A DNA stretch of 64,000 nt. Source: Rhodanobacter sp. C05. GTDB lineage: Bacteria > Pseudomonadota > Gammaproteobacteria > Xanthomonadales > Rhodanobacteraceae. The notes below the pieces were generated by a model that did not search any database, was not told the origin of the DNA, and saw only the letters and a list, made by a program, of their open reading frames with translations. Positions within the stretch are counted from its first letter, which is position 1; every line of letters starts with the position of its first letter. Location: NCBI RefSeq assembly GCF_002001165.1, contig NZ_MUNQ01000018.1, forward strand, positions 62,001-126,000, read 5' to 3'. Positions 53,889 through 64,000 of this stretch are shown in pieces. A program made the position numbers and the translations under genes.

Positions 53889-55448
53889 ATGTTCAAGCCT
53901 TGCTTCGACAACGCATTCATCCGCGATCTGACCGGTGATCCGGAGCATGGCACGCGGCTGCGTCAGGTCGAGGGTGCGCTGTATTCGCGGGTTGATCCAA
54001 CGCCGGTCGCCGCCCCGCAGTTGCTGGCACATTCGGCCGAGATGGCGGCCACGCTGGGCTTCAGCGAAGCCGAAGTCGCCACGCCGGAGTTCGCGCAACT
54101 GTTCGGCGGCAATGCCTTGCTCGACGGCATGCAGCCTTACGCGGCGAATTACGGCGGTCATCAGTTCGGTCAGTGGGCCGGACAGCTTGGCGACGGCCGC
54201 GCGATTTCATTGGGCGAGACGATCAACGCCGCTGGCGAGCGTTGGGAACTGCAGCTGAAAGGCGCCGGACTGACACCGTATTCGCGGGGTGCGGATGGCC
54301 GTGCGGTGCTGCGTTCGTCGGTGCGTGAATTCCTGTGCAGCGAGGCTATGCATCACCTCGGTGTGCCGACTACACGCGCATTGAGTCTGGTGGATACCGG
54401 TGAACCGGTACTGCGCGACATGTTCTACGACGGCAACGCTGCACCGGAGCGCGGCGCAGTTGTCTGCCGCGTGGCACCTTCGTTCATCCGCTTCGGCAAT
54501 TTCGAGTTGCCTGCCTCACGCGGTGACACGGCGCTGTTGCAGCAGCTGGTCGACTTCACCATCCGTCGCGATTTCCCGGAACTGCAGGGCCATGGCGAAG
54601 CACTGTATGCGGAATGGTTTGCGCAGGTATGCGAGCGCACTGCGCGGATGATCGCGCACTGGATGCGCGTCGGTTTCGTGCATGGCGTGATGAATACCGA
54701 CAACATGTCGATCCTCGGCCTCACCATCGACTATGGCCCCTACGGCTGGGTCGACAATTACGATCCGGAGTGGACACCGAACACCACCGACGCGCAACGT
54801 CGCCGTTACCGTTTTGGCCAGCAGCCGAATGTGGCGTGGTGGAATCTGAGCCGTCTGGCCGGTGCCCTGGCCCCGTTGTTCGCCGGCGTCGAGCCGTTGC
54901 AGGCCGGGCTGGATCGATATGCGGCGACCTATGCAGCCGAAGACCGCGCGAATATCGCCGCCAAACTGGGTCTGGCCGAATGCCGCGATGACGACGTGGT
55001 ACTGATGCAGTCGCTGCAATCGCTGATGCAGCAGGCCGAGATCGACATGACGCTGTGGTTCCTTGCGCTGGTCGACGTCGATGGTCAGGCACCGACACTT
55101 GAACCGTTCAACGATGCGTTTTACGACGAGGCGAAACGACGCGAAGCGGAGCCAGTACTCAAAGACTGGCTGCTGCGTTATGCCGCACGGCTTGCCGAGG
55201 ATCCGCTGTCAGCTTCGCAACGCCGCGAAAAGATGCATGCGGCGAATCCACGCTACGTGCTGCGCAATTATCTTGCCCAGCAGGCGATCGACCGGGCCGA
55301 GCAGGGCGATCCCGGCGGCATCGCCGAACTGCTCGACGTGATGCGCCATCCCTATGACGACCAGCCAGGCCGCGAGGCATACGCGCAGAAACGCCCGGAC
55401 TGGGCCCGACACAAGGCCGGTTGCTCGATGCTGTCGTGCAGTTCGTGA
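53889..55448 (+). CDS. selO: Protein adenylyltransferase SelO
   Basis: A 519-residue SelO/YdiU protein, a pseudokinase that transfers AMP to protein Ser, Thr or Tyr. The N-terminal [20 protein letters not shown], the lysine region [41 protein letters not shown] (metal-binding Asn/Asp) and NVAWWNL are all diagnostic. It ends SCSS, with Cys where vertebrate SelO has selenocysteine. ATG 53889 was chosen by homology; the open frame extends much further upstream but covers the repeat. A redox role in stress is known for the family. Confidence 0.93.
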   Translation: MFKPCFDNAFIRDLTGDPEHGTRLRQVEGALYSRVDPTPVAAPQLLAHSAEMAATLGFSEAEVATPEFAQLFGGNALLDGMQPYAANYGGHQFGQWAGQLGDGRAISLGETINAAGERWELQLKGAGLTPYSRGADGRAVLRSSVREFLCSEAMHHLGVPTTRALSLVDTGEPVLRDMFYDGNAAPERGAVVCRVAPSFIRFGNFELPASRGDTALLQQLVDFTIRRDFPELQGHGEALYAEWFAQVCERTARMIAHWMRVGFVHGVMNTDNMSILGLTIDYGPYGWVDNYDPEWTPNTTDAQRRRYRFGQQPNVAWWNLSRLAGALAPLFAGVEPLQAGLDRYAATYAAEDRANIAAKLGLAECRDDDVVLMQSLQSLMQQAEIDMTLWFLALVDVDGQAPTLEPFNDAFYDEAKRREAEPVLKDWLLRYAARLAEDPLSASQRREKMHAANPRYVLRNYLAQQAIDRAEQGDPGGIAELLDVMRHPYDDQPGREAYAQKRPDWARHKAGCSMLSCSS

Positions 55449-55456
55449 GCGAAAAG

Positions 55457-55533
55457 TGGTGCCCTCGAGACGATTCGAACGTCCGACCTGTCCCTTAGGA
55501 GGGGACCGCTCTATCCAACTGAGCTACGAGGGC
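55457..55533 (-). tRNA. tRNA-Arg (anticodon CCT)
   Basis: On the minus strand, 77 bases fold as a complete cloverleaf. The acceptor stem GCCCTCG pairs with CGAGGGC, the D-arm is AGCTCAGTTGGATAGAGC, the anticodon loop CTCCTAA gives CCT, and the T-arm contains GTTCGAATC. The CCA end is encoded. It reads AGG codons. Confidence 0.96.
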
Positions 55534-55579
55534 AGCGGCGGGATTTTCGCATGGATCACAAGTAGGCGCGATTGTGCTG

Positions 55580-55691
55580 CTCCTCCCCCTGCACGCAGGG
55601 GGAGGCTGGGAGGGGGTTGTCTGGGCTTGCCAATGAGCAAAATCAAGAGCGACCCCACCCCAACCCTTCCCTGCAAGCAGGGGAGGGAGCC
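55580..55691. repeat. Dispersed intergenic palindrome pair (CCTCCCCCTGC family)
   Basis: Two hairpins, CCTCCCCCTGC-ac-GCAGGGGGAGG and CCTTCCCTGC-aa-GCAGGGGAGG, lie in opposite orientation around a spacer. The same family occurs singly at 8330. It sits between the tRNA and the aldehyde dehydrogenase gene. Confidence 0.7.
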
Positions 55692-55774
55692 ATTCCCGTC
55701 GCCTGCTAGAATGGGCAATTTCCCGCCTTCAATTCACGGTGCCGGCAGGCGCCACACCAGTTCAGGAGACATCC

Positions 55775-57310
55775 ATGTCCCACGCAATCCTCAGCGCACT
55801 TGGCCTCCACGGCGAGCAATCCGGTACGTACCTCGGCCAGGGCGAGTGGTCGAAGACCACCGACGCCGGCGCGCTGCAGCCGGTGAACCCGGCCACCGGC
55901 GAAGTGCTGGGGACCGTGCATGCGTCCAGCGCCGCCGACTATGAAGTGATCGTCAAGCGCGCGCAGGCCGCGTTCAAGGTATGGCGCACGACGCCCGCAC
56001 CGGCACGCGGTGAAGCTGTGCGCCTGTGTGGCGAAGCGCTGCGCAAGCACAAGGACGCGCTGGGTTCGCTGGTCGCGCTGGAGATGGGCAAGATCAAGCC
56101 CGAAGGTGACGGCGAAGTGCAGGAGATGATCGACATCGCCGACTTCGCGGTGGGCCAGAGCCGCATGATGTACGGCGCCACCATGCACTCGGAGCGCCCG
56201 GGCCATCGCATGTACGACCAATACCATCCGCTCGGCCTGGTCGGCATCATCAGCGCGTTCAACTTCCCGGTCGCGGTATGGGCATGGAATGCCATGCTGG
56301 CCACCATCGCCGGCGACATCTGCATCTGGAAGCCGTCGCCGAAGACGCCGCTGTCGGCGATCGCCACGATCAGGATCTGCAATGAAGCGCTGAAGGCTGG
56401 TGGCTTCCCCGATCTGTTCTTCCTGTTCAACGATGCCGGCACCGAGCTGTCGCAGGCGTTCGTCGACGACAAGCGCATCCCGCTGATCAGTTTCACCGGT
56501 TCGACCAAGGTGGGCCGCATGGTCGGCGAGCGCGTGGCGCAGCGCATGGGCCGCTCGCTGCTGGAGCTGGGCGGCAACAACGCGATCATCCTCGATGAAA
56601 GCGCTGACTTGAAGCTGGCGATTCCCGGCATCGTGTTCGGCGCCGTCGGCACCGCCGGCCAGCGCTGCACCACCACGCGCCGCCTGTTCGTGCACGAGTC
56701 GATCTACAAGAACGTGCTGGAGACCCTGGTCAAGGCGTACAAGCAGGTCGAAGGCAAGATCGGCGATCCGAACCTGTCGACCACGCTGATGGGTCCGCTC
56801 AACAGCCAGGAAGCCGTGCAGGGCTACCTCGCCGCGGTCGAAAAGGCCAAGGCTGCTGGCGGCACGATCGCCACCGGTGGTGCGGCGCTGACCGATCGCA
56901 AGGGCAACTTCGTGCTGCCGACGATCGTCACCGGTATCGCCAATTCGCATGAAGTCGTGCAGACCGAAACGTTCGCGCCGATCCTCTACGTGATGCCGTT
57001 CAAGACGCTGGACGAGGCGATCGACCTGCAGAACGACGTGCCGCAGGGCCTGTCTTCGTCGATCTTCACCAACAACCTGCGTTCGGGCGAGCAGTTCCTG
57101 TCGGCGGCCGGTTCGGATTGCGGCATCGCCAACGTCAACATCGGCACCTCGGGTGCGGAAATCGGCGGTGCGTTCGGTGGCGAGAAGGAAACCGGCGGCG
57201 GCCGCGAGTCCGGTTCCGATGCATGGAAGGTCTACATGCGCCGCCAGACCAACACGATCAACTATTCGGACGCATTGCCGCTGGCCCAGGGCATCAAGTT
57301 CGATCTGTAA
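55775..57310 (+). CDS. Aldehyde dehydrogenase, ALDH7 (aminoadipate-semialdehyde) type
   Basis: A 511-residue NAD-dependent aldehyde dehydrogenase. Residues [21 protein letters not shown], catalytic Glu in LELGGNNAI and catalytic Cys in [12 protein letters not shown] are present. The overall sequence resembles ALDH7/AmaB, which oxidises alpha-aminoadipate semialdehyde in lysine breakdown. AGGAG precedes ATG 55775. No other lysine genes are adjacent, so the substrate is inferred. Confidence 0.88.
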   Translation: MSHAILSALGLHGEQSGTYLGQGEWSKTTDAGALQPVNPATGEVLGTVHASSAADYEVIVKRAQAAFKVWRTTPAPARGEAVRLCGEALRKHKDALGSLVALEMGKIKPEGDGEVQEMIDIADFAVGQSRMMYGATMHSERPGHRMYDQYHPLGLVGIISAFNFPVAVWAWNAMLATIAGDICIWKPSPKTPLSAIATIRICNEALKAGGFPDLFFLFNDAGTELSQAFVDDKRIPLISFTGSTKVGRMVGERVAQRMGRSLLELGGNNAIILDESADLKLAIPGIVFGAVGTAGQRCTTTRRLFVHESIYKNVLETLVKAYKQVEGKIGDPNLSTTLMGPLNSQEAVQGYLAAVEKAKAAGGTIATGGAALTDRKGNFVLPTIVTGIANSHEVVQTETFAPILYVMPFKTLDEAIDLQNDVPQGLSSSIFTNNLRSGEQFLSAAGSDCGIANVNIGTSGAEIGGAFGGEKETGGGRESGSDAWKVYMRRQTNTINYSDALPLAQGIKFDL

Positions 57311-57402
57311 GTGATGTGATCCCGGTCACGGGCAGTTCGCTGTCCGTGACCGTCAGCCATACGTGTCGGCACCCTCCGTCATCCACAGCGAGTGCAGCAG
57401 CG

Positions 57403-57702
57403 ATGAGTTATCAACCTGCGTACCAGCCGGTTTCACGCACCAGTTCACTGGCGGTCGTGAGCCTGGTGTTTGGCATCCTCAGCTGGTGTCTGGTGCCGTT
57501 TATCGGCGCGATCGTGGCGATCGTCTGTGGCCATCTGGCGCGCGGCGAGATCCGTCGCGCACCAGATGGCAGCGGCATCGAGGGTGATGGCATGGCGATC
57601 GCCGGGTTGGTGCTCGGCTATGTGCATCTGGCCTTCTGGGTGCTCGTGCTGCTGGTGGTGCTTGGCGTGCTGTTCCTGGGCGCCGGCCTGCACTGGCATT
57701 GA
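57403..57702 (+). CDS. DUF4190-like small membrane protein
   Basis: A 99-residue protein with a polar N-terminus (SYQPAYQPVSRTSSLA), two hydrophobic segments (about 17-43 and 65-95) and between them the HLARGEIRRAPDGSGIEGDGMAIAGLVLGY signature of DUF4190. It is an inner-membrane protein of unknown role. It is followed almost directly by an SDR gene. Confidence 0.8.
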   Translation: MSYQPAYQPVSRTSSLAVVSLVFGILSWCLVPFIGAIVAIVCGHLARGEIRRAPDGSGIEGDGMAIAGLVLGYVHLAFWVLVLLVVLGVLFLGAGLHWH

Positions 57703-57707
57703 TCGGC

Positions 57708-58475
57708 ATGGTCATGCCGACGCCGTTTGATTTTCGCGACTGGCGTGTTGTCGTGGCGGGTGGCAGCCGTGGCATCGGCCGCAGCATCGCGCTGGCGTTT
57801 GCGCAGGCCGGCGCCGCGGTGTCGATCTGCGCGCGTGGCGAAGCTGCGCTGGAGGAAACCCGGCAGGCGATCGCCGGCCACGATGTGGTCGCCCATGCGC
57901 AGTCATGTGATCTGGCCGATGCGGAGGCCATCGAAAGCTATGTCGCGAGTGCTGCCAGCGCACTCGGCGGCATCGACGTACTGGTCAACAACGCCAGCGG
58001 TTACGGTTTCGGCGACAACGATGAAGCGTGGCTGGCCGACTTCAATGTCGACCTGATGGCGGCCGTGCGTGCCTCGCGGGCGGCGCAGCCGCATCTGGCC
58101 AAGTCGGCGCACGCCTGCATCCTGCACACCAGCTCGATCGCGGCATTGCGCCCGCGTCCGGCTGGCCCTTCCTACGCGGCGATGAAGGCCGCGCTGAGCC
58201 ACTACACCATGTCGCAGGCGCTGGCACTTGCCGCACAGCGCATCCGGGTCAATGCCATTGCACCGGGCTCGATCGAATTTCCCGATGGCATGTGGGACCG
58301 CTGCAGGCATGAAGATCCGGCGCGCTATGCCGCCGTCTTGGCGAAGATCCCGTTCGGCCGTTACGGCACGCCGGAGGAAGTCGCTCATGCGGCACTGTTC
58401 CTCGCTTCGCCATGGGCCGGCTGGATCACCGGTCAGACCCTGGTCGTCGATGGCGGCCAGATGCTCAATGGCTGA
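57708..58475 (+). CDS. Short-chain dehydrogenase/reductase, FabG-like
   Basis: A 255-residue SDR. GGSRGIG nucleotide motif, NNAS after strand 4, catalytic Ser in HTSSIAAL, SYAAMK and C-terminal ITGQTLVVDGGQML of the classical type with a VDGG end. An Arg after strand 2 (ICARG) favours NADP. The start may also be ATG 57714. It overlaps the methyltransferase gene by eight bases and is likely in its operon. Confidence 0.88.
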   Translation: MVMPTPFDFRDWRVVVAGGSRGIGRSIALAFAQAGAAVSICARGEAALEETRQAIAGHDVVAHAQSCDLADAEAIESYVASAASALGGIDVLVNNASGYGFGDNDEAWLADFNVDLMAAVRASRAAQPHLAKSAHACILHTSSIAALRPRPAGPSYAAMKAALSHYTMSQALALAAQRIRVNAIAPGSIEFPDGMWDRCRHEDPARYAAVLAKIPFGRYGTPEEVAHAALFLASPWAGWITGQTLVVDGGQMLNG

Positions 58476-59262
58476 GCGCACCGAAGTCGATGACATGAGC
58501 GATCTGCACTCCACCGCGCGTTTCAGTGATCGTGTCGATGATTACGTGCGTTACCGGCCAGACTATCCGTCAGCCCTGCTTGGATGGCTGCAGCACGCGC
58601 AGGGTGTTGATGCCAGCTGGCGGGTGGCTGATATCGGTGCCGGCACCGGCATCTCGTCGAAGTTGTTTCTCGATGCCGGTCATCGCGTCACGGCGGTTGA
58701 GCCAAACGCACCGATGCGTGCTGCCGCGGAACACTGGCTGCAGGCATACGAAGGTTTCGATGCCGTCGATGGCCGCGCTGACGCCAGCGGCCTTCCCGAT
58801 GTCAGCGTGGATCTGGTCACGGTGGCACAGGCATTCCACTGGTTCGACGAGGAAGCGGCGCGACGCGAGTTCGCACGCATCTTGCGTCCCGGTGGACTGG
58901 CCGCGATCTGGTGGAATTCGCGCCGCCTGAGCGGCACGCGTTTCCTCGAAGGCTACGAGGCCTTGCTGCAGACCTGGGGCACCGACTACACCAGCGTGGC
59001 CGAGCGCTATGCCGACGATGCGAGCATGCGTGCCTGGTTTGGCGCAGGCTATCGCGGCAGCGCCAGTTTCGAGCATGGCCAGCGGCTGGATTTCGAGGCG
59101 CTGCGGGGCAGGTTGATGTCTTCGTCCTATGCGCCGCAGGTTGGTCACCCCAAGCATGTGCCGATGCTGCACGCGCTGCGCGAACTGTTCGACGCCTGTG
59201 CCGAGCACGGCACGGTAAGCTTCGATTACGACACCCGCATCTTTGCCGGACATCTGGCCTGA
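58468..59262 (+). CDS. Class I SAM-dependent methyltransferase (UbiE/Crg1-like)
   Basis: A 264-residue enzyme with [17 protein letters not shown] at the N-terminus, motif [15 protein letters not shown], an acidic residue after strand 2 (AVEPN) and [15 protein letters not shown], as in the yeast Crg1-like/methyltransferase-11 type. Substrate unknown. ATG 58468 overlaps the end of the SDR gene; ATG 58495 is an alternative. pyrD follows after two bases. Confidence 0.87.
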   Translation: MAERTEVDDMSDLHSTARFSDRVDDYVRYRPDYPSALLGWLQHAQGVDASWRVADIGAGTGISSKLFLDAGHRVTAVEPNAPMRAAAEHWLQAYEGFDAVDGRADASGLPDVSVDLVTVAQAFHWFDEEAARREFARILRPGGLAAIWWNSRRLSGTRFLEGYEALLQTWGTDYTSVAERYADDASMRAWFGAGYRGSASFEHGQRLDFEALRGRLMSSSYAPQVGHPKHVPMLHALRELFDACAEHGTVSFDYDTRIFAGHLA

Positions 59263-59264
59263 CC

Positions 59265-60302
59265 ATGTACGACTACCTGCGCCCGCTGCTGTTCAAGCTC
59301 GATCCCGAGACTGCGCATCACCTCACCCTGTACGGGCTGGGCGTGGCCCAGCGCAGCAACTTCAGCCATTGGATAGCCAGGCCGCCGGCAGATCTGCCGA
59401 CCACGGTGTTCGGCATCACGTTTCCGAATCCGGTGGGTCTGGCCGCGGGCCTTGACAAGAATGCCGAGCATCTCGACGCGCTCGACGCGCTCGGCTTCGG
59501 CTTCATCGAGGTGGGCACGGTGACGCCGCTGCCGCAGCCAGGCAACGACAAACCGCGCATGTTCCGGCTGCCACAGCACGAGGCAGTCATCAACCGGCTC
59601 GGCTTCAACAACGGCGGCGTCGATGCGCTGGTGCGCAATGTGCTGCGGTCCAGCTACCACGGTGTACTGGGCATCAACATCGGCAAGAACAAGGACACGC
59701 CGAACGAGAAGGCGGTCAACGATTACCTGACCTGCCTCACTCGCGTCTACGAGCACGCCAGCTACATCACGGTGAATATTTCCTCGCCGAATACCCAGGG
59801 CCTGCGCGACCTGCAGGAAGAGGCCACGCTGCGCCGCTTCATCTCGGTCCTGCGCGAGGCACAGGAGCGGCTCGGCTCGCAGCACGAGCAGCGCAAGCCG
59901 ATGCTGCTGAAGATCGCGCCGGATCTGACCGAGGCGGAACTCGACGCGATCGCCGAGGTGCTGTTGCGTACTGGCATCGATGGCGTGATCTGCAGCAACA
60001 CCACGATCGACCATGCAGCGGTGGCCGACGATCCGCACGGTGGTGAAACCGGCGGGCTGTCCGGCAAGCCGCTGTTCGAGCGTTCCACGGCGGTGCTGGC
60101 CGGCATGCACCAGCGCTTGCAGGGGCGTATCCCGCTGATCGGCGTAGGCGGCATCCTCGACGGCAGCGATGCGGCCGAGAAGCTCGACGCCGGTGCGTCG
60201 CTGGTGCAGGTCTACTCGGGGCTGATCTATCGCGGGCCGCAGCTGGTCGCCGAATGCGTCAACGAGATCCGCCGCCAGCGCGAGGCTGCCAATGCCGGTT
60301 GA
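59265..60302 (+). CDS. pyrD: Dihydroorotate dehydrogenase, class 2
   Basis: Membrane-associated FMN enzyme that oxidises dihydroorotate with quinone in pyrimidine synthesis. A 345-residue class 2 enzyme: N-terminal membrane helix ([19 protein letters not shown]), [37 protein letters not shown], catalytic Ser in [11 protein letters not shown] and FMN sites IGVGGI and YSGLIYRGP. murB overlaps it by 11 bases. Confidence 0.95.
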   Translation: MYDYLRPLLFKLDPETAHHLTLYGLGVAQRSNFSHWIARPPADLPTTVFGITFPNPVGLAAGLDKNAEHLDALDALGFGFIEVGTVTPLPQPGNDKPRMFRLPQHEAVINRLGFNNGGVDALVRNVLRSSYHGVLGINIGKNKDTPNEKAVNDYLTCLTRVYEHASYITVNISSPNTQGLRDLQEEATLRRFISVLREAQERLGSQHEQRKPMLLKIAPDLTEAELDAIAEVLLRTGIDGVICSNTTIDHAAVADDPHGGETGGLSGKPLFERSTAVLAGMHQRLQGRIPLIGVGGILDGSDAAEKLDAGASLVQVYSGLIYRGPQLVAECVNEIRRQREAANAG

Positions 60303-61341
60303 ACAGGTCGACATGGGCGGCTACACGCTCATCGAAAATGCCTCGCTGGCCAACCGCAACACGCTGCGCGTGGCCGCGCGGGCGAAGTTGCTGGCGGAGA
60401 TTCGCGACGCCAGCAAACTGCCCGAACTGCTCGACTTCCCGGCCGTGCGCAACGGACGTCTGCTGGTACTGGGCGAAGGCAGCAATGTGCTGTTCACCGG
60501 CGATTTCGACGGCACCGTGCTGGTGATGGCAACCAGAGGCGTGCAAGTGGAAAGCGATGGTGACAGTGCACGCATCGCCGTGGCCGCCGGCGAACGCTGG
60601 GACGACTTCGTGCGCTGGACGCTGGGTCAGGGTTATGCCGGCCTGGAAAACCTGATCCTGATTCCAGGCACTGTCGGCGCCGCGCCGATCCAGAACATCG
60701 GTGCCTACGGCTGTGAAGTGGCCGAGTTCATCGAAAGTGTGGAAGCGTGGGACATCCGCGAGCGCCGCGTGGTGACGCTCGATCACGCCGCCTGCGCATT
60801 CGCCTACCGCGACTCGCTGTTCAAGCACGAGCCTGGCCGTTACATCGTCACTGCCGTGCGCTTCGTGCTGCCGCGCAGCCGTCCGCTGCGCACCGACTAC
60901 GCCGGCATCAACGAACAACTGGCACGGATGGGTGTGGACAAGCCCGCGCCGTTCCACGTTGCCGAAGCGGTGGTGCATCTGCGCACCAGCAAGCTGCCAG
61001 ACCCGTCGGTCCTTGGTAACGCTGGCAGCTTCTTCAAGAACCCGATCATCGACGCCGCGCTGGCTGATGCGCTCAAGCGCGAGCATCCCGGGCTGGCCGT
61101 TTGGCCGCAGCCGGATGGCCGTTGCAAAGTATCCGCGGCCTGGATGATCGAGGCTGCCGGTTTCAAGGGTGTTCGTGAAGGTGATGCCGGCATTTCCAAC
61201 CGGCATGCGCTGGTACTGGTCAATCATGGGAAGGCGACGGGGCCGCAATTGTGGGCGCTGGCGCAGCGGGTGATGCACGGAGTGCGCGAGAAATTCGGCG
61301 TTGCGTTGGAGCCGGAGCCGGTGGTGATCGGTACGCGCTGA
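60292..61341 (+). CDS. murB: UDP-N-acetylenolpyruvoylglucosamine reductase
   Basis: FAD enzyme of peptidoglycan precursor synthesis, 349 residues, type [14 protein letters not shown] at the N-terminus, [15 protein letters not shown]-like [27 protein letters not shown] and the catalytic Ser in [10 protein letters not shown]-terminal [18 protein letters not shown] 60292 overlaps pyrD; ATG 60313 is an alternative. The pyrD-murB pair is typical of Xanthomonadales. Confidence 0.95.
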   Translation: MPVEQVDMGGYTLIENASLANRNTLRVAARAKLLAEIRDASKLPELLDFPAVRNGRLLVLGEGSNVLFTGDFDGTVLVMATRGVQVESDGDSARIAVAAGERWDDFVRWTLGQGYAGLENLILIPGTVGAAPIQNIGAYGCEVAEFIESVEAWDIRERRVVTLDHAACAFAYRDSLFKHEPGRYIVTAVRFVLPRSRPLRTDYAGINEQLARMGVDKPAPFHVAEAVVHLRTSKLPDPSVLGNAGSFFKNPIIDAALADALKREHPGLAVWPQPDGRCKVSAAWMIEAAGFKGVREGDAGISNRHALVLVNHGKATGPQLWALAQRVMHGVREKFGVALEPEPVVIGTR

Positions 61342-61357
61342 GTTTTTCTGTGGGGCT

Positions 61358-62151
61358 GGCTTCAACCGCGATGCTCTTGCGCGTTTTTGTTGATTAAGTG
61401 CAGAGCTTTCGTTCGCCTGCGGCGACCGAGTCACTTTTCTCTTGCGTGGCCAAGAGAAAAGTAACCAAAAGAGAAGGCCACCCCGCTTGGCGCTTGCCGG
61501 GCATCCTTGCCCGGCAAGTCCGTGAGCTGGGATCGGGCTTTTCGACAGGACTCCTGTCCTGGCGAAAAGGAATCGGCATCCCTGCCGATTCCCCCTGCGG
61601 GGCCTGTCGACCCCAGCTCACCGCCGCACAGGGGCCCCGGGTAGAGCAGCGGGCCATCGTGGCCCGCACTCGGTGAAAAACTTAGAAGCTCAAAAGCGAG
61701 GGCAAGAGCGAAGAGTCGCACTGCGGCTGCTTCGCTGTTGTCTTGGCTGTTGCTCCGGCTCTTCTGAAAAGTACGCGCAGGATGCGCGTTGCTTTACCTG
61801 GGGCTCCTCTGAAGCGGCGGCCGGGTGGAGGGAAAGCCCGAAGGGTGGTTCGCAGGGATGCGAACCAGTTTGTCGTCAGGGCAGGACGCCCTGTCGACAA
61901 ACCCCGTAACCCGACCGCGGACCTTGCGGGCAGGGATGCCCGCAACGCGCGTAAGCGGGGTGTCGTTTTCTCTTGGGTACTTCTCTTTTACTCCGGGCAT
62001 CCTGCCCTCCGCCCTTCGGGCCAGCTTCGCTGTTCGCGCACGCTCCTGCGTGCGCGTGGACTAGCAAAAGAGAAGTGCCTCGCCCTCCGAAGGAGGGTGA
62101 AAGCTCTGCTTTCAATCAACAAAATCGAGCAAGAGCATCGCGCCTGAAGCC
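61358..62151. repeat. Large structured intergenic repeat, copy 2
   Basis: A 794-bp counterpart of 42836-43613 after murB, with about 70-bp inverted ends beginning GGCTTCA. Its hairpins at 61433-61462 and 61569-61592 match those of copy 1, but with paired base changes in both arms. The 18-bp duplication of copy 1 is absent. Open frames within it are short and unrelated to known proteins. Confidence 0.88.
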
Positions 62152-62173
62152 GCTCCAACAAAGGACAAAGGAG

Positions 62174-63421
62174 CTACGCGTGAGCCCGCTTCTCGATATT
62201 CGGCAAAAACACCGTAATCAATCCCATCAACGGCAGATACGCACACAGCCGGTAGACGTACTCGATGCCATGTGCGTCGGCCACGCCACCGAGCACGGCG
62301 GCACCGATGCCGCCCATGCCGAAGGCGAAGCCGAAGAACAGCCCGGAGATCATGCCGACCCGGCCTGGGATCAGCTCCTGCGCGTAGACCAGGATCGCCG
62401 AGAACGCCGAGGCCAGGATCAGGCCGATGATCACCGTCAGCACGCCGGTCCACATCAGGTTCGCGTGCGGCAGCAGCAGGGTGAACGGCGCCACGCCGAG
62501 GATCGACACCCAGATCACCCACTTGCGCCCGATGCGGTCGCCGATCGGGCCACCGATCAGCGAACCGGCCGCTACCGCGAACAGGAACACGAACAAGTGC
62601 ACCTGCGCGCTCTGCACCGACACGCCGAACTTGTGGATCAGATAGAACGTGTAATAGCTGCTGAGGCTGGCCAGGTAGAAATACTTGGAGAAGATCAGCA
62701 GGCCGAGGATCGCCAGCGCGCCGATGACCTGGTTGCGCGACAGCGCCACCACCGTCAGATGCCGCGCGGCCGACTTGCTGCGTGCAACGTGATGCTGTCC
62801 ATACCAGCGGCCAACCTGCAGCAACACCATGATCGCCAGCAACGCCGCCAGCGAGAACCACGCCACGCTGCCGCGCCCATGCGGCACGATGATCCATGCG
62901 GCCAGCAGCGGTCCCAGCGATGCGCCCGTGTTGCCGCCGACCTGGAACAGCGATTGCGCCAGACCATGCCGCCCACCGGAAGCCATCCGCGCCACCCGCG
63001 AGGATTCCGGGTGGAACACCGATGAGCCGGTGCCGACCAGTGCAGCGGCCAGCAGCAGGATCGGGAAGTTCGGTGCCACCGCCAGCAGCAACAGGCCGCA
63101 CAGGGTGAAGCCCATGCCCACCGGCAGCGAGTACGGCATCGGCCGGCGGTCGGTGACCATGCCGACCAGCGGCTGCAGCATCGAGGCAGTCAGCTGGTAG
63201 GTCAGGGTGATCAGACCGACCTGGGCGAAGCTCAGGTGGAAATCGCTTTTCAGGATCGGATAGATCGCCAGGATCAGCGACTGGATCATGTCGTTGAGCA
63301 TGTGCGCGAAGCTGATCGCGCCCAGCACGCCGAATGCCGTGCCTTCGGCATGGTGCGCAGGTGCCAGCGGCTGGGTCGTCGGCTGAGCCGGCAGGTTCGC
63401 CTCGTCGACGCGGATATCCAT
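62174..63421 (-). CDS. fsr: Fosmidomycin-resistance-type MFS efflux transporter
   Basis: A 415-residue inner-membrane transporter with 12 hydrophobic segments. GAISFAHMLNDMIQSLILAIYPILK, VGTGSSVFHPESSRVARMASGGRHGLAQSLFQVGGNTGASLGPL and GPIGDRIGRKW are diagnostic of the Fsr subfamily. It is known to export fosmidomycin; the natural substrate is unclear. ATG 63421 was chosen after a GAGAG site. It is divergent from an AraC-type regulator. Confidence 0.92.
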   Translation of the reverse strand: MDIRVDEANLPAQPTTQPLAPAHHAEGTAFGVLGAISFAHMLNDMIQSLILAIYPILKSDFHLSFAQVGLITLTYQLTASMLQPLVGMVTDRRPMPYSLPVGMGFTLCGLLLLAVAPNFPILLLAAALVGTGSSVFHPESSRVARMASGGRHGLAQSLFQVGGNTGASLGPLLAAWIIVPHGRGSVAWFSLAALLAIMVLLQVGRWYGQHHVARSKSAARHLTVVALSRNQVIGALAILGLLIFSKYFYLASLSSYYTFYLIHKFGVSVQSAQVHLFVFLFAVAAGSLIGGPIGDRIGRKWVIWVSILGVAPFTLLLPHANLMWTGVLTVIIGLILASAFSAILVYAQELIPGRVGMISGLFFGFAFGMGGIGAAVLGGVADAHGIEYVYRLCAYLPLMGLITVFLPNIEKRAHA

Positions 63422-63552
63422 GGAACACTCTCGGGGATGAGGGAGGGGTGGCACGCATTGCATCGCCAGCAACGCCATTTTAAAGTGGCGCCCATCGGCC
63501 CGCATGCATCATTGGGTCAAGTTCTATCGAATTCGGGCCAAACCAGTGCGCC

Positions 63553-64000
63553 ATGCGTAATACACGGGTCACTCATTACGAAGACACCCCGCGCGATGTC
63601 GTGATTACCGGCAACGACTATCCGCCGCATTACGTCTTGCCGCGCCACGCCCACAAGCGCGGCCAGCTGCTGTACGCCGCCACCGGCGTGGTCACCGTGA
63701 TTACCGACGAAGGCAGCTGGGTGGTGCCGCCGCGCCGCGCACTATGGATTCCCGGCGGCATCGCGCACGAGGTGCGCATGAGCGGTGCGGTGTCCACCCG
63801 CAGCGCGTACGTGAGAGCTGAGGCTTCTGCGTCGCTGCCGATACATTGCCGTGTGATCGGTGTTTCACTGCTGCTGCATGCCTTGCTGCTGGAAGCGGTG
63901 GATCTGCCGGCCGAGTACGCGCTGGATGGCCGTGATGGCCGGGTGATGGCGCTGCTGCTGGACGAGATCGCCGCGATGCCCGCGCTGGCGCTCAACACGC
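63553..64000 (+). CDS. AraC-family regulator with cupin sensor, cut by window edge
   Basis: The first 149 codons are in the window. They read a cupin-type AraC sensor domain (LPRHAHKRGQLLYAATGVVTVITDEGSWVVPPRRALWIPGGIAHEV) followed by helical sequence. The HTH domain would lie beyond the edge. ATG 63553 is the first plausible start. It is divergent from the fsr-like gene and probably regulates it. Confidence 0.85.
   Translation, partial: MRNTRVTHYEDTPRDVVITGNDYPPHYVLPRHAHKRGQLLYAATGVVTVITDEGSWVVPPRRALWIPGGIAHEVRMSGAVSTRSAYVRAEASASLPIHCRVIGVSLLLHALLLEAVDLPAEYALDGRDGRVMALLLDEIAAMPALALNT

Noticed and set aside
1-64000. CRISPR arrays, prophage genes, integrases and complete insertion sequences
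   Set aside because: I saw no regular spaced direct repeats and no phage structural, integrase or transposase genes on either strand.

Overview
The window is GC-rich, densely packed DNA from a gammaproteobacterium, most likely of the Rhodanobacteraceae/Xanthomonadaceae group (Dyella, Rhodanobacter, Frateuria type). This assignment is an inference. It rests on the adjacent pyrD-murB pair, the lpiA(mprF)-acvB pair, the abundance of exported peptidases, and interspersed intergenic repeats of a kind I know from this group. No database search was possible.

Layout. 1-9026: mostly ordinary chromosomal genes (ClsC-like phospholipase D, CsbD, a YadGH-like ABC exporter, a methyltransferase, a metallo-beta-lactamase-fold protein with an altered metal site, an SDR, thpR). 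9205-16706: the most interesting region. It holds a borosin-type alpha-N-methyltransferase without a fused core peptide, four intact small precursor-like proteins and one decayed copy (all built as a roughly 59-residue leader, an invariant Cys-Cys at residues 60-61 and a variable charged tail), two paralogous membrane diguanylate cyclases with periplasmic TPR-like sensor regions, a GNAT acetyltransferase, and a short remnant of a second methyltransferase gene. Parts of this region are visibly AT-richer than their surroundings. 16743-23681: cupin, exported M28 peptidase, a TetR regulator divergent from a UlaG/NAPE-PLD-like hydrolase, and a MocR regulator divergent from an outer-membrane protein. 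23772-32763: four consecutive exported proteins on the minus strand, three of them peptidases (M14, S9, M28). 32957-42736: a periplasmic methyltransferase, DDAH, an exported PHP/Ig-domain protein, a pseudouridine-synthase-like protein lacking the catalytic Asp, a RIO kinase, FKBP and YaeQ. 42836-43613 and 61358-62151: two copies of a roughly 780-bp non-coding repeat with long terminal inverted repeats and covarying hairpins. 43688-61341: RluA-type synthase, OPT transporter, mprF-acvB, AhpD-like protein, rsmC, rsuA, selO, tRNA-Arg(CCT), ALDH7, SDR, methyltransferase, pyrD, murB. 62174-64000: an Fsr-type MFS transporter divergent from an AraC-type regulator cut by the window edge.

How the main system may work. 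The methyltransferase shows the active-site blocks of OphMA/SonM (borosin) enzymes, and the small proteins look like split-borosin precursors. Two precursors sit immediately upstream of a TPR-GGDEF protein. The remnant methyltransferase start overlaps the stop codon of the first GGDEF gene. This suggests an ancestral unit of precursor, diguanylate cyclase and methyltransferase that was duplicated and partly decayed. My hypothesis, not shown by sequence alone, is that N-methylated peptides are made and sensed by cognate periplasmic TPR domains, linking a borosin RiPP to c-di-GMP signalling.
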